Assembly (NCBI GenBank): GCA_017481265.1
Contig: JAFUPK010000127.1
Location: forward strand, 1 to 37,133
Direction of reading: 5' to 3'
Source of the DNA: Clostridia bacterium
GTDB taxonomy: Bacteria; Bacillota; Clostridia; Oscillospirales; CAG-272
Length of the DNA: 37,133 nt
The position numbers were made by a program, and so were the translations under genes. Shown here one piece after another: positions 1-7,599 of this stretch. The notes below the pieces were generated by a model. That model saw nothing but the letters and a program-made list of their open reading frames with translations. It was not told where the DNA came from and did no database searches. The stretch's first letter is position 1. The number at the start of each line of letters is the position of its first letter.

Positions 1-64
1 ACTTCACTGCCGACAACTTGAATTCCGCACTGTATTTCTTGTTTTTTCCTTTCCTTCTTGGCAT
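1..64 (-). CDS. IS3-family transposase OrfA, N-terminal fragment (runs off window)
   Basis: The first 21 codons of a minus-strand gene that continues beyond position 1. The ATG at 64-62 follows an AAGGGGG ribosome binding site with 8 nt spacing. The peptide is rich in Lys/Arg and contains KKYSAEFKLSAVK, the usual start of the helix-turn-helix OrfA protein of IS3/IS150-group transposases, which binds the element ends before frameshifting into the DDE catalytic OrfB. The palindromic sequence just upstream (74-128) fits an insertion-sequence terminus. Only the N-terminus is visible, so group assignment is inference. Confidence 0.6.
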   Translation of the reverse strand, partial: MPRRKGKNKKYSAEFKLSAVK

Positions 65-73
65 AAAATTAAC

Positions 74-128
74 CCCCTTAAAGTAGCCTTGAAAACTTTT
101 TGTTTTTTCAAGTGTCTACTCTAAGGGG
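74..128. repeat. Long imperfect palindrome at the insertion-sequence end
   Basis: Arms 74-95 and 105-128 (CCCCTTAAAGTAG..CTTGAAAA against TTTTCAAG..CTACTCTAAGGGG) pair almost throughout, with a 9-nt loop. Read on the minus strand it ends in the AAGGGG that serves as the transposase ribosome binding site. A transcript entering from outside would therefore fold the site away, whereas one starting inside the palindrome would not. It could also act as a weak terminator for the gene ending at 158. The exact element boundary and any target duplication cannot be fixed without the other end. Confidence 0.5.
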
Positions 129-157
129 ATTATATCAAACTGTCAGCGGATCTATTA

Positions 158-1165
158 TTATTCATTATCAACTTCTGTATCATTTTCCGTCGTATCAATA
201 CTACTTCCATCTTTTTTGTAGTAAGGGGCTATCATATACTTGTGAATAACCGGGTACGCACAGTATGTAGTGGTATAAACAAGGAAAGCAAACAAAAATA
301 CAAATGGTATTATTATACCGATCGGAAGTACTACCGTCATGAGCATAAATGTAATGACAACTGCAACCGTTACCGCAATAAGTGCACAAGCATTACGCTT
401 TACACCAAGCACGGAGAAGAAGAGTGCATTTTTGAGAAGTTTTTTTATGGAAAGATCAAATGTCAACATCATTGTATAGATATACATACGCATGAAGAAG
501 TACAGCACAGCAATGCAGATCATGGCAAAAAACATGATAGCGGTAAACATACTTTGAGAGAAATTCAGGTTATATACCACGATATCATAAATGAGAAGAA
601 ATATGATGACTACATCCATAATTCCGAAGATGATCGCTTGCTTTATGTTTCTCTTTATAGCATAGAAAAAATCGTGGAATATGAATACGTGCTCCTGCTT
701 CATGATGTTTCGCATGATATAGGACGAGCCAACCATAACAGGGCCGAAAGTGAATACAGTCAGCGCCGAAATGCCGAGAAGAACGTAATCAACAGTAGAA
801 AGAAGCGTCACAGAGCCCTGAATTGAAAACTCGCCGAGGATAGCTGCCGAATATGCACTCGGAGCATCGAGAAAGGCACCGTAGAGAGGTTCAAACACAG
901 GATACAGCGGAGCTGTAGAAGTATGTGAGAAATACCCCGTTAAAACAAGGAGAGCGAAAAACAGCGGAAAGCATCCAAGCATCATCATCAGATTTGTGCT
1001 GATGATATTGCTGAAATTTCTTCCGAAAAGTTTAAAAAAGTTCTTAAATCCGGGCTCCTCCATTACTTTTTTTTCATTTGGGTCAATCTCCTTGGGTTCA
1101 CGTCCCCATTTAAAAGGGTTCAGGGAACGTCTTTCACCGAGATCGTTTGAATTGTTTCCAAACAT
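158..1165 (-). CDS. YesL/DUF624-type integral membrane protein
   Basis: A 335-residue protein with a charged N-terminal tail (about 45 residues), then about six hydrophobic segments (near residues 54-77, 125-150, 170-200, 210-230, 245-265 and 270-300) and an acidic C-terminus. The layout and the 'FKNFFKLFGRNFSNIISTNLMMMLGCFPLF' type start resemble the DUF624/YesL family, whose members often sit with carbohydrate ABC transporters; no transporter is visible here and no biochemical role is established. ATG at 1165 follows AAAGGAAG with good spacing. It lies downstream of and co-oriented with the gene at 1203-1775 (37 nt gap), so the two are probably cotranscribed. Confidence 0.6.
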   Translation of the reverse strand: MFGNNSNDLGERRSLNPFKWGREPKEIDPNEKKVMEEPGFKNFFKLFGRNFSNIISTNLMMMLGCFPLFFALLVLTGYFSHTSTAPLYPVFEPLYGAFLDAPSAYSAAILGEFSIQGSVTLLSTVDYVLLGISALTVFTFGPVMVGSSYIMRNIMKQEHVFIFHDFFYAIKRNIKQAIIFGIMDVVIIFLLIYDIVVYNLNFSQSMFTAIMFFAMICIAVLYFFMRMYIYTMMLTFDLSIKKLLKNALFFSVLGVKRNACALIAVTVAVVITFMLMTVVLPIGIIIPFVFLFAFLVYTTTYCAYPVIHKYMIAPYYKKDGSSIDTTENDTEVDNE

Positions 1166-1202
1166 ATACGATACTTCCTTTCATTTTGTACTTCCGATTC
1201 AC

Positions 1203-1775
1203 TTACAGGCTGTAGATCACCGCTTGTTTGATCAGATCACACACGAATACCGTTCCGCTTACGACAGCAAATGATGAATAATACCTAAACCAAGGCGTTT
1301 TATTTTGATAGTCTCCGCCTATACAGGCAACTGACCGGTCAACTGAAATATAAGCCATAACAGCAACAGCAGCACTTGAAATAAGATATAATGCTATAAC
1401 AATAACTGAAGGAGCAAGCTTTAACGCAGATAGATGCTTGCTTATTCCATCTGCAAGTACAAGGGATCCAGCGGAAAGCATCGAACAGGTGTATCCGAAA
1501 GCCAAACCACGGTAAGCAAGAACTGCGTAAGCCACATATACAGACAACGTTGAAAAACCCGCTAAAAATATCAAAACAAGCTGGATCACAGACGAATAAA
1601 GCGCAGAACATAAAAACTGCGGCAAAGATAATAATGACAGAGAGCCAAGGTCAAAAGAGACAGGGGTATAAACATTACCTGTAATTATCATAGATCCGAG
1701 CACGGCAGATAGGATGACGCAAAGGACAAAATCCACACTGAATATAAGCGGCAGATACTTCTTTTCAATATTCAT
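1203..1775 (-). CDS. Integral membrane protein, possibly SpoIIM-like
   Basis: A 190-residue, very hydrophobic protein with five or so membrane segments. A central stretch rich in Gly and aromatic residues (AYRGLAFGYTCSML) recalls the GF..G pattern of the stage II sporulation protein M family, which works with SpoIID/P in engulfment; this likeness is weak and could be generic. An alternative TTG start at 1796 exists, but the ATG at 1775 is preferred because GAGAGGG lies upstream of it. It probably forms a two-gene unit with the DUF624 protein. A nearby sporulation-type amidase (2629) makes a sporulation role plausible but does not prove it. Confidence 0.4.
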   Translation of the reverse strand: MNIEKKYLPLIFSVDFVLCVILSAVLGSMIITGNVYTPVSFDLGSLSLLSLPQFLCSALYSSVIQLVLIFLAGFSTLSVYVAYAVLAYRGLAFGYTCSMLSAGSLVLADGISKHLSALKLAPSVIVIALYLISSAAVAVMAYISVDRSVACIGGDYQNKTPWFRYYSSFAVVSGTVFVCDLIKQAVIYSL

Positions 1776-1928
1776 ACAATGACACTTCCCTCTCAAAAAT
1801 CTTATTTCGGATGTACGTGCCTATTATATTTACAGAACAGAAGATTCATGACTTATATATTTTATCACATTTTTGTCGTCTTTGGAATACAAAAATGTAA
1901 ATATTTCGATCTTTAAGTTATAATATTA

Positions 1929-1957
1929 TTGATAATCGTTATTTTTTAAGGTATAAT
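1929..1957 (+). promoter_or_regulatory. SigA-type promoter for the acetyltransferase gene
   Basis: TTGATA (1929-1934), 17-nt spacer, TATAAT (1952-1957). It sits 33 nt before the ATG at 1991 and points into that gene. Confidence 0.65.
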
Positions 1958-1990
1958 TATCTTGATATACATTATTTAAAGGAGGGTACC

Positions 1991-2581
1991 ATGGAAAAAG
2001 CAGAAATTCTCGCGTGTTTTAAGGATCCGCCTATTCTCAGAACAAAACGTCTTTTGCTGAGAAAACTGCTCAAAAGTGATGCTGTCGATATGTTTGAATA
2101 TGCTCGAGATCCAAATGTGACAAAGTACCTTCTTTGGGAGCCGCATGACAGCTTAAAGTACACTGCGAGATATCTTGCTTATCTGCAGGGACGATACCGC
2201 GCCGGTGAATTTTATGACTGGGCGGTAATTGATCGCAGAACCATGAAAATGATAGGAACCTGCGGTTTCACATCATTCGACTTCCATAACAACTCTGCAG
2301 AAGTTGGTTACGTGCTGAATCCTTCATTTTGGCATCATGGGATCGCCGCGGAGGCTTTGAATGAGGTGCTTCACTTTGCATTTGTTATTCTCGGTCTGAA
2401 TCGTGTCGAGGCACGATACATGGTGGGGAATAACGGCAGCAGACGTGTCATGGAAAAAGTCGGTATGACTTTTGAAGGCGTCTTACGTGGTGCAGTTTAT
2501 GCCAAAGGGCGTTACGTATCAGTAGGAGTATGTTCAATATTACGAGGCGATTATCTTTCTTTAATGAAAGGCAACATATAA
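1991..2581 (+). CDS. GNAT-family N-acetyltransferase (RimJ/RimL type)
   Basis: A 196-residue acetyltransferase of the RimJ/RimL branch, which transfers acetyl from acetyl-CoA to N-terminal or other amino groups. The N-terminal strand 'ILRTKRLLLRKLLKSDAVDMFEY' and the central 'AEVGYVLNPSFWHHGIAAEALNEVL' show the family pattern; the latter carries the pyrophosphate-binding loop region, here HHGIAAEA where (Q/R)xxGx(G/A) is usual. 'NRVEARYMVGNNGSRRVMEKVGMTFEG' is the typical C-terminal motif. The start is strongly supported by AAAGGAGGG eight bases upstream. The substrate cannot be told from sequence. Confidence 0.85.
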   Translation: MEKAEILACFKDPPILRTKRLLLRKLLKSDAVDMFEYARDPNVTKYLLWEPHDSLKYTARYLAYLQGRYRAGEFYDWAVIDRRTMKMIGTCGFTSFDFHNNSAEVGYVLNPSFWHHGIAAEALNEVLHFAFVILGLNRVEARYMVGNNGSRRVMEKVGMTFEGVLRGAVYAKGRYVSVGVCSILRGDYLSLMKGNI

Positions 2582-2594
2582 ATTGATGGAAGAA

Positions 2595-2631
2595 CATAAG
2601 TATTGAAAAAAAGAAAGGATCAATACTTATG
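2595..2631. promoter_or_regulatory. Perfect 12-bp inverted repeat enclosing the cwlD ribosome binding site and start codon
   Basis: CATAAGTATTGA (2595-2606) pairs perfectly with TCAATACTTATG (2620-2631). The 13-nt loop holds the purine-rich AAAGGA, and the last three bases of the right arm are the ATG of the amidase gene. In RNA the start codon would be buried in the stem with the ribosome binding site exposed in the loop, suggesting translational control or a protein/sRNA-dependent switch. As DNA it could also be an operator. Confidence 0.6.
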
Positions 2632-3420
2632 CATAATTCTACAAAAGATTCACTCAGATTTACTTTCGCTTACGTTATATTCTGTATTCTGTTCATTTCA
2701 TCCGCCCTAACACTATCAGTTCTCGCAGGCAATGATATTGTGCTGATTGAAAATAATCCCGAAGCGGGTGTTTCAGGAGAAGCTCCAATCGTCGAGGAAA
2801 ATAATAAAACATTTCTCCTGATGATAGATGCAGGTCACGGAGGCGAGGACGGAGGTGCTGTCAGCGACGGCGGTGTTTACGAAAAAGATTTAAACCTCGC
2901 AGTTTCTGAGAATATCGCTGATCTGTCAATGCTGTTTGGGCAGCCTTATTCCATGACAAGAGATTCCGACAAGCTTCTTTATGACAAGTACAGCGAGCTT
3001 ACAGATTACACGGGCAAAAAGAAATCTCTTGATCTTAAAAACCGTCTGAGAAGTGCTGATGAAGAAAACGCTGATGTATTTCTCAGCATACATATGAACA
3101 AATTCACAAGCCCCGCTTCCATGGGACTTCAAGTTTATTATTCACCGAATAACGAAGGCAGCCGTGTGCTTGCCGAAGCAATAACGGCTTATAACAAGGC
3201 TCATCTGCAAAAGGATAACGAACGAGAAACCAAGTCGGCAACCTCGTCGATATATCTCCTTCACCGCCTGCAGATCCCTGCCGTTCTTGTTGAGTGCGGC
3301 TTTCTGTCAAATCCCGACGAGACCGCAAGACTTCAAACGAAAACTTACAGAGCTTCCCTTGCCTGCACGGTATTCACACCTGTTCTTGAATACTGCACAA
3401 GAGACAGCGCAAAACAGTAA
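2629..3420 (+). CDS. cwlD: N-acetylmuramoyl-L-alanine amidase (Amidase_3), CwlD-like
   Basis: A 263-residue zinc amidase that cuts the amide bond between N-acetylmuramic acid and L-Ala in peptidoglycan. CwlD performs this step during spore cortex muramic-lactam formation. An N-terminal membrane/signal segment (about residues 10-33) implies export. The Amidase_3 domain follows from about residue 62: zinc ligands H70 (DAGHGGEDGG), E85 (YEKDLNL) and H155 (SIHMN), and catalytic E222 (VECGFLSNPDE). Length matches CwlD rather than multi-domain autolysins. The start codon lies in a hairpin stem. radA follows 29 nt downstream. Distinguishing CwlD from a vegetative amidase needs phylogeny. Confidence 0.8.
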   Translation: MHNSTKDSLRFTFAYVIFCILFISSALTLSVLAGNDIVLIENNPEAGVSGEAPIVEENNKTFLLMIDAGHGGEDGGAVSDGGVYEKDLNLAVSENIADLSMLFGQPYSMTRDSDKLLYDKYSELTDYTGKKKSLDLKNRLRSADEENADVFLSIHMNKFTSPASMGLQVYYSPNNEGSRVLAEAITAYNKAHLQKDNERETKSATSSIYLLHRLQIPAVLVECGFLSNPDETARLQTKTYRASLACTVFTPVLEYCTRDSAKQ

Positions 3421-3449
3421 AAAGACATAAGAAAGGGTTGGACGTACAA

Positions 3450-4844
3450 ATGAAAGGACCGAAAACAGTATATACCTGCACGGAATGTGATTATCAAAGC
3501 CCCAAGTGGCTCGGCAAATGCCCGTCCTGCGGTGCATGGAACAGCTTTGAAGAAGAAACGTACACGGATACAAAGGTGTCGCCTGCCTCTCCTGCAGCGG
3601 GCGCCTCGGGAGAAAAAGCTGTACTGTTCCGTGTACTTGATATTCCCGAATACATGAGATGTCCCACGGGTATATCCGAGCTTGACCGAGTTCTCGGCGG
3701 AGGACTTGTCGTCGGTTCTGCAATACTTCTCGCAGGTGAGCCGGGCATCGGTAAATCGACCCTTCTCATGCAGCTCTGCGGACGTCTCGGAGATGAGTCG
3801 AAGATCATGTACGTATCGGGAGAAGAATCGCGCTCACAGCTAAAGCTGCGTGCCAACAGACTCGGCGTTGATCCGTCACAGATGTATGTACACAGCGAGG
3901 TACTTCTTGAAAATATTCTGAAAGAATATGAATCTGTCGCACCCGATATTATAATCATCGACTCAATTCAGACTCTTGTGTCACAAAGCATTACTTCAGG
4001 TGCGGGAAGTGTCACACAGGTAAGAGAATGTGCAAACAGACTTATCGCACGGATAAAGGCTGACGGAACATCTCTTATCATCGTCGGTCACGTTAACAAA
4101 GAAGGCGGCATTGCAGGTCCGAAGGTCCTTGAACACATGGTGGATGCTGTGCTCTCCTTTGAGGGTGAGCGCAGTCAGACACACCGTATCGTCCGCGCTA
4201 TAAAGAACCGATTCGGAAGCACAAATGAGATTGGTGTATTCGATATGACGGGAGAGGGACTTATTCCCGTTGACAATCCATCGGCGATGTTACTTGAAGG
4301 CAGACCGGAGGGGATCTCAGGAAGCTGTGCTGTTTGTATTATGGAGGGCACGCGGCCTATCATCGCTGAAGTCCAGGCTCTTGTAACACCAACATCGTAC
4401 CCAGCTCCACGCCGCACGGCAGACGGCATCGACTATAACAGAATGTGCCTTATTCTTGCGGTCATCGAAAAACGGCTGGGACTGCGTTTTTCAAGTTGTG
4501 ACGTGTTCATGAACGTAGTCGGCGGAATGAAGATCGACGATCCTGCTGCAGATGCGGCGATCATTCTCGCGCTCATATCCTCAATGAAGGACATCCCCGT
4601 ACCTAACGAGCTTATCGCAATGGGTGAGATCGGTCTTGCAGGAGAGTTTCGTGCAGTTCCATCCGTTCATCAGCGTATTTCTGAAGCAAAACGTCTCGGA
4701 TTTACTCAGATCGCCGTGCCTCTCGGTCAAATGAAGCGCGATGCGGAAAAGAATGGGATCAAAACTCCCGAAGGAGTCAGCGGAATGCGCGGAATATATG
4801 ATGCGTTGAGGATACTTGCGCAGACTCAGAAAAGTGAAGAATGA
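3450..4844 (+). CDS. radA: DNA repair protein RadA
   Basis: A 464-residue RadA (Sms), a RecA-like ATPase that promotes branch migration during recombination. Visible parts: N-terminal zinc finger with C10, C13, C24 and C27 around SPKWLGKCPSC; Walker A GEPGIGKST (96-104); Walker B around IIIIDSIQT; the RadA signature KNRFG (252-256); and a C-terminal Lon-protease-like domain (about 290-460). The ATG at 3450 is preferred to a TTG at 3438 because GAAAGGG abuts the TTG with no spacing and family members begin just before the zinc finger. Probably cotranscribed with cwlD and ended by the terminator at 4855. Confidence 0.95.
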   Translation: MKGPKTVYTCTECDYQSPKWLGKCPSCGAWNSFEEETYTDTKVSPASPAAGASGEKAVLFRVLDIPEYMRCPTGISELDRVLGGGLVVGSAILLAGEPGIGKSTLLMQLCGRLGDESKIMYVSGEESRSQLKLRANRLGVDPSQMYVHSEVLLENILKEYESVAPDIIIIDSIQTLVSQSITSGAGSVTQVRECANRLIARIKADGTSLIIVGHVNKEGGIAGPKVLEHMVDAVLSFEGERSQTHRIVRAIKNRFGSTNEIGVFDMTGEGLIPVDNPSAMLLEGRPEGISGSCAVCIMEGTRPIIAEVQALVTPTSYPAPRRTADGIDYNRMCLILAVIEKRLGLRFSSCDVFMNVVGGMKIDDPAADAAIILALISSMKDIPVPNELIAMGEIGLAGEFRAVPSVHQRISEAKRLGFTQIAVPLGQMKRDAEKNGIKTPEGVSGMRGIYDALRILAQTQKSEE

Positions 4845-4854
4845 TAAAACAGTT

Positions 4855-4893
4855 TCAGGCACAGTGCGTATACCTACTGTGCCTGATTTCATT
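4855..4893 (+). terminator. Intrinsic terminator after radA
   Basis: An 11-bp perfect stem, TCAGGCACAGT (4855-4865) with ACTGTGCCTGA (4876-4886), followed by TTTCATTT. Confidence 0.8.
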
Positions 4894-4913
4894 TAGATAA
4901 CAACAATTAGCAA

Positions 4914-4973
4914 AATAGTTGCATGAAACTATCCAACTATTACATTGTACCGAAAGACGAAATAGTGTATAAT
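4914..4973 (+). promoter_or_regulatory. Promoter and candidate operator of the XRE-OPRT operon
   Basis: Promoter TTGTAC (4945-4950), 17 nt, TATAAT (4968-4973). Immediately upstream lies a perfect 8-bp inverted repeat, AATAGTTG (4914-4921) and CAACTATT (4934-4941). A further half-site AATAGT (4961-4966) lies inside the spacer. The placement around the -35 and -10 boxes is that of an autoregulatory operator for the helix-turn-helix protein encoded next. Confidence 0.55.
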
Positions 4974-5007
4974 AGATTCAAGCACGATGAAGCGGAGGTA
5001 AAAAGCG

Positions 5008-5832
5008 ATGATCGGTGAAAAAATACGCGTACTAAGAAAGAACAAAAACATAACGCAAACACAGCTTGCAGAAGCATTGTCCGTTTCCTCCCAATCAGTA
5101 AGTAAATGGGAAAACCATCTGTCATCTCCAGACATTAGTATTTTACCTGTGATCGCACGGTATTTTGGTATCACTATGGACGAGCTGTTTGGTTACCGTC
5201 TCGATGCATTAAACTATAAAGAGCGTTTTATCAGCTTTATGATGAACAACGGAATGCTACAATTCGGTGAATTCACGTTAAAAAGTGGTCGTGTGTCACC
5301 CTATCTCATTCACAGCGGATACAATCTTACAGGAAGTCAGATCGCAAAGCTAGGTGAGTTTTATGCCGAGTGTATCAGAGAGCACAGTATTGAGGCAAAT
5401 TGTCTTATTGGGATAGACAGCAGAGAGATACCTCTTGTTATTTCGACAAGTATGACCCTATTCAATAAGTATGGTATAGACTCTGCACATTGCGTTGATT
5501 ATGACATCGAAAACACTGCTTTTACTTCTCACGAAATAACACTGATTACCGATGCGTTTACAACCGGCGACACTTTATGCTACGCGTTGGATTTAATAAA
5601 TAACAGAATAGGCAAGTACCCTTCCGATGTAGTTGTATGTGTTGACAGAATGGAAAGCGCGGCAAGATCGTCACTTTCGGCTAAGCACGACATTGAAAAA
5701 CGTTATGGGATAAAGATTTATTCGATTGTGAATGCAGATGACATTGTAAAAGCTATCGAAAACGGCGTTATTTTAGCAGGTGAGTATTTTGAAAAGCTGA
5801 AAGAATACTTAAACCGTTACAAGGGGGAATAA
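5008..5832 (+). CDS. XRE helix-turn-helix fused to orotate phosphoribosyltransferase-like domain
   Basis: A 274-residue two-domain protein. Residues 3-62 are a classic XRE/Cro helix-turn-helix (NITQTQLAEALSVSSQSVSKWE). Residues about 70-270 resemble PyrE: FGEFTLKSGRVSPYLIHSG (86-104) matches the PyrE FGxFxLxSGxxSPYF signature, and LITDAFTTGDT (179-189) sits where the PRPP loop VVDDVxTTGxT belongs. The catalytic Lys/His-rich loop (KxxKDHGE) is missing: only a short DYDIENTAF segment stands there, and the acidic pair of the PRPP loop is reduced to one Asp. The protein is therefore more likely a PRPP/orotate/OMP-sensing regulator, in the style of Bacillus PurR, than an active PyrE. The start has an AGCGGAGG site upstream. 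pyrF follows 3 nt after the stop. Confidence 0.8.
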   Translation: MIGEKIRVLRKNKNITQTQLAEALSVSSQSVSKWENHLSSPDISILPVIARYFGITMDELFGYRLDALNYKERFISFMMNNGMLQFGEFTLKSGRVSPYLIHSGYNLTGSQIAKLGEFYAECIREHSIEANCLIGIDSREIPLVISTSMTLFNKYGIDSAHCVDYDIENTAFTSHEITLITDAFTTGDTLCYALDLINNRIGKYPSDVVVCVDRMESAARSSLSAKHDIEKRYGIKIYSIVNADDIVKAIENGVILAGEYFEKLKEYLNRYKGE

Positions 5833-5835
5833 AGC

Positions 5836-6792
5836 ATGAATATTACGGACAAACTGTGCGATAAAATAATAAAAACTAAAAACCCTTCCGTGATTGGACT
5901 TGACCCCGATATAAGTAAAATTCCGGAGTGTTACAAAAATAATGTAAAAAGCAAAAGTCCCTTTGAAGCGGTAGGTGATATGTTATTTGAGTTTAGCCGT
6001 GATATTATTGACACCGTTTCGGAGCTTGTGCCGGCAGTTAAGCCCCAAATAGCATTTTACGAAAAATACGGTTCCTATGGCGTTGCTGCTTTTGAAAAAA
6101 CGGTCGCATATGCAAAATCTAAAGGTCTTGTTGTAATTGAGGATGCAAAGCGAAACGATATCGGTAACACAGTAAAGGCATATGCAGACGGACACCTCGG
6201 ACGTGTAGAACTGCTTGACGGTTCCTATAAACCATCTGTCGACGCTGACTTCTTAACTGTAACGCCGTTTCTCGGTAGCGAAAGTATCAAACCGTTTATT
6301 GATGTGTGCGTAAAGAATAGCAAAGGTATCTTTGTCTTAGTAAAGACATCAAACACAAGCTCCGGTGAAATTCAAGATGTCGTTGCTTCGGATGGAATGA
6401 CGATCAGCCAAAGCATTGCAAAATATGTATCTAAGCAGGCTGATACTTACACAGGTGAACACGGGTATTCCTCTATCGGAGCTGTAGTTGGTGCAACCTA
6501 TCCGGAGGAAGCTGTTACGCTTGGAAAGATAATGCCAAAGAGTTATTTCCTTGTTCCCGGTTATGGAGCGCAAGGCGGCTGCGCTAAAGATATTCTGCCC
6601 TGCTTCAATGAAGATGGTCTTGGTGCGATCGTCAATTCGTCAAGAGGTATCTTGTACACACATATGAGCGACGAAGAAAGAACACAATGTTCCCGCGAAG
6701 AATACATAGCAAGTGTAAAAGAAGCTACACTGCAGATGCGAGAGAATATTTATTCTGTCTTGAAGAATGAATTTCTGCAGATGAGATACTAA
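5836..6792 (+). CDS. pyrF: Orotidine 5'-phosphate decarboxylase, type 2
   Basis: A 318-residue OMP decarboxylase, which makes UMP from OMP in the last step of de novo pyrimidine synthesis. It shows the substrate-binding SVIGLDPD near the N-terminus, AVKPQIAFYEKYG, and the catalytic VIEDAKRNDIGNT stretch (the DxKxxD motif), plus 'LVPGYGAQGG' and 'IVNSSRGI' of the phosphate-binding loops. Its length fits the longer type 2 enzymes. AAGGGGG precedes the ATG, and the gene sits 3 nt after the XRE-OPRT gene. That the adjacent PyrE-like protein looks inactive suggests a true pyrE lies elsewhere, or that this pyrF handles regulated or salvage flux. Confidence 0.9.
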   Translation: MNITDKLCDKIIKTKNPSVIGLDPDISKIPECYKNNVKSKSPFEAVGDMLFEFSRDIIDTVSELVPAVKPQIAFYEKYGSYGVAAFEKTVAYAKSKGLVVIEDAKRNDIGNTVKAYADGHLGRVELLDGSYKPSVDADFLTVTPFLGSESIKPFIDVCVKNSKGIFVLVKTSNTSSGEIQDVVASDGMTISQSIAKYVSKQADTYTGEHGYSSIGAVVGATYPEEAVTLGKIMPKSYFLVPGYGAQGGCAKDILPCFNEDGLGAIVNSSRGILYTHMSDEERTQCSREEYIASVKEATLQMRENIYSVLKNEFLQMRY

Positions 6793-6813
6793 AAAATAAT
6801 ATGAGGACAGATA

Positions 6814-7578
6814 ATGAAGCTTATAATTACAGATTTAGACGGCACGCTTTTGCGTAGTGATAATACCATATCGGAATATACGGTCAGGGTACTTGAAAAA
6901 GTCAAAGCAAAAGGTCATATGATCGGTTTTGCCTCTGCTCGCGGCTTTTCGATGACACGATATGTTGATTTAATCAAACCACATATCACTATTAAAAACG
7001 GAGGTGCAAAAATCAGTTTCAACGGTGATATAATATACCGAAATATGTTATCTGAAAACGATGTCAGTAAGATAATCAGAATGTGCCGAGAGTTTTCAAA
7101 CGCTAAAGCACTGATCTGCGTAGAAAATGACGAGGGTTATTTTTGCAATTATGTTCCCGACGACATTGATGGGCGTGCGGTATATACATATTCCGATTTG
7201 AGTAATTTTGAAGGTTTAGCATATGATATATCATCCGAACTTGTAAAGGATGAATGGGTAACTGAAATTCAGAAATCGTGTGCAAATTGCAACGTGCAAA
7301 GCTTTACGGGAATGAGCTGGAGACAGTTTTCGGCAAACAACACTTCAAAGGAGTCTGCACTGATAAAACTTATAACCCATATAGGAATAAAACTTGATGA
7401 TGTAATAGCATTTGGTGATGACATAAACGACCTGGGTATGCTAAAAATTGCGGGCAAAGCTGTTGCAGTTTCTAATGCTATTGACGAAGTGAAAGCTGTT
7501 GCAGATCACATTACAGAGAGCAACGACCAAGACGGTGTTGCAATTTATTTAGAAAAGACAATACTCCGAAATGAATAA
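6814..7578 (+). CDS. Cof-type HAD-IIB family phosphatase
   Basis: A 254-residue haloacid-dehalogenase hydrolase. Motif I DLDGTLL (7-13) carries the nucleophile and acid/base aspartates, motif II is the ASARGFS region, and motif III/IV is AFGDDINDLGML followed by AVSNAIDEVKAVADHIT, the Cof/HAD-IIB signature. Such enzymes dephosphorylate sugar phosphates, nucleotides or cofactors such as FMN and PLP. GAGG lies 7-8 nt before the ATG. Placement two genes after an OPRT-like sensor and directly after PyrF hints at a nucleotide substrate such as UMP or OMP, but this is inference from context only. Confidence 0.85.
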   Translation: MKLIITDLDGTLLRSDNTISEYTVRVLEKVKAKGHMIGFASARGFSMTRYVDLIKPHITIKNGGAKISFNGDIIYRNMLSENDVSKIIRMCREFSNAKALICVENDEGYFCNYVPDDIDGRAVYTYSDLSNFEGLAYDISSELVKDEWVTEIQKSCANCNVQSFTGMSWRQFSANNTSKESALIKLITHIGIKLDDVIAFGDDINDLGMLKIAGKAVAVSNAIDEVKAVADHITESNDQDGVAIYLEKTILRNE

Positions 7579-7599
7579 CAACAAAAACAATTGAAACAT

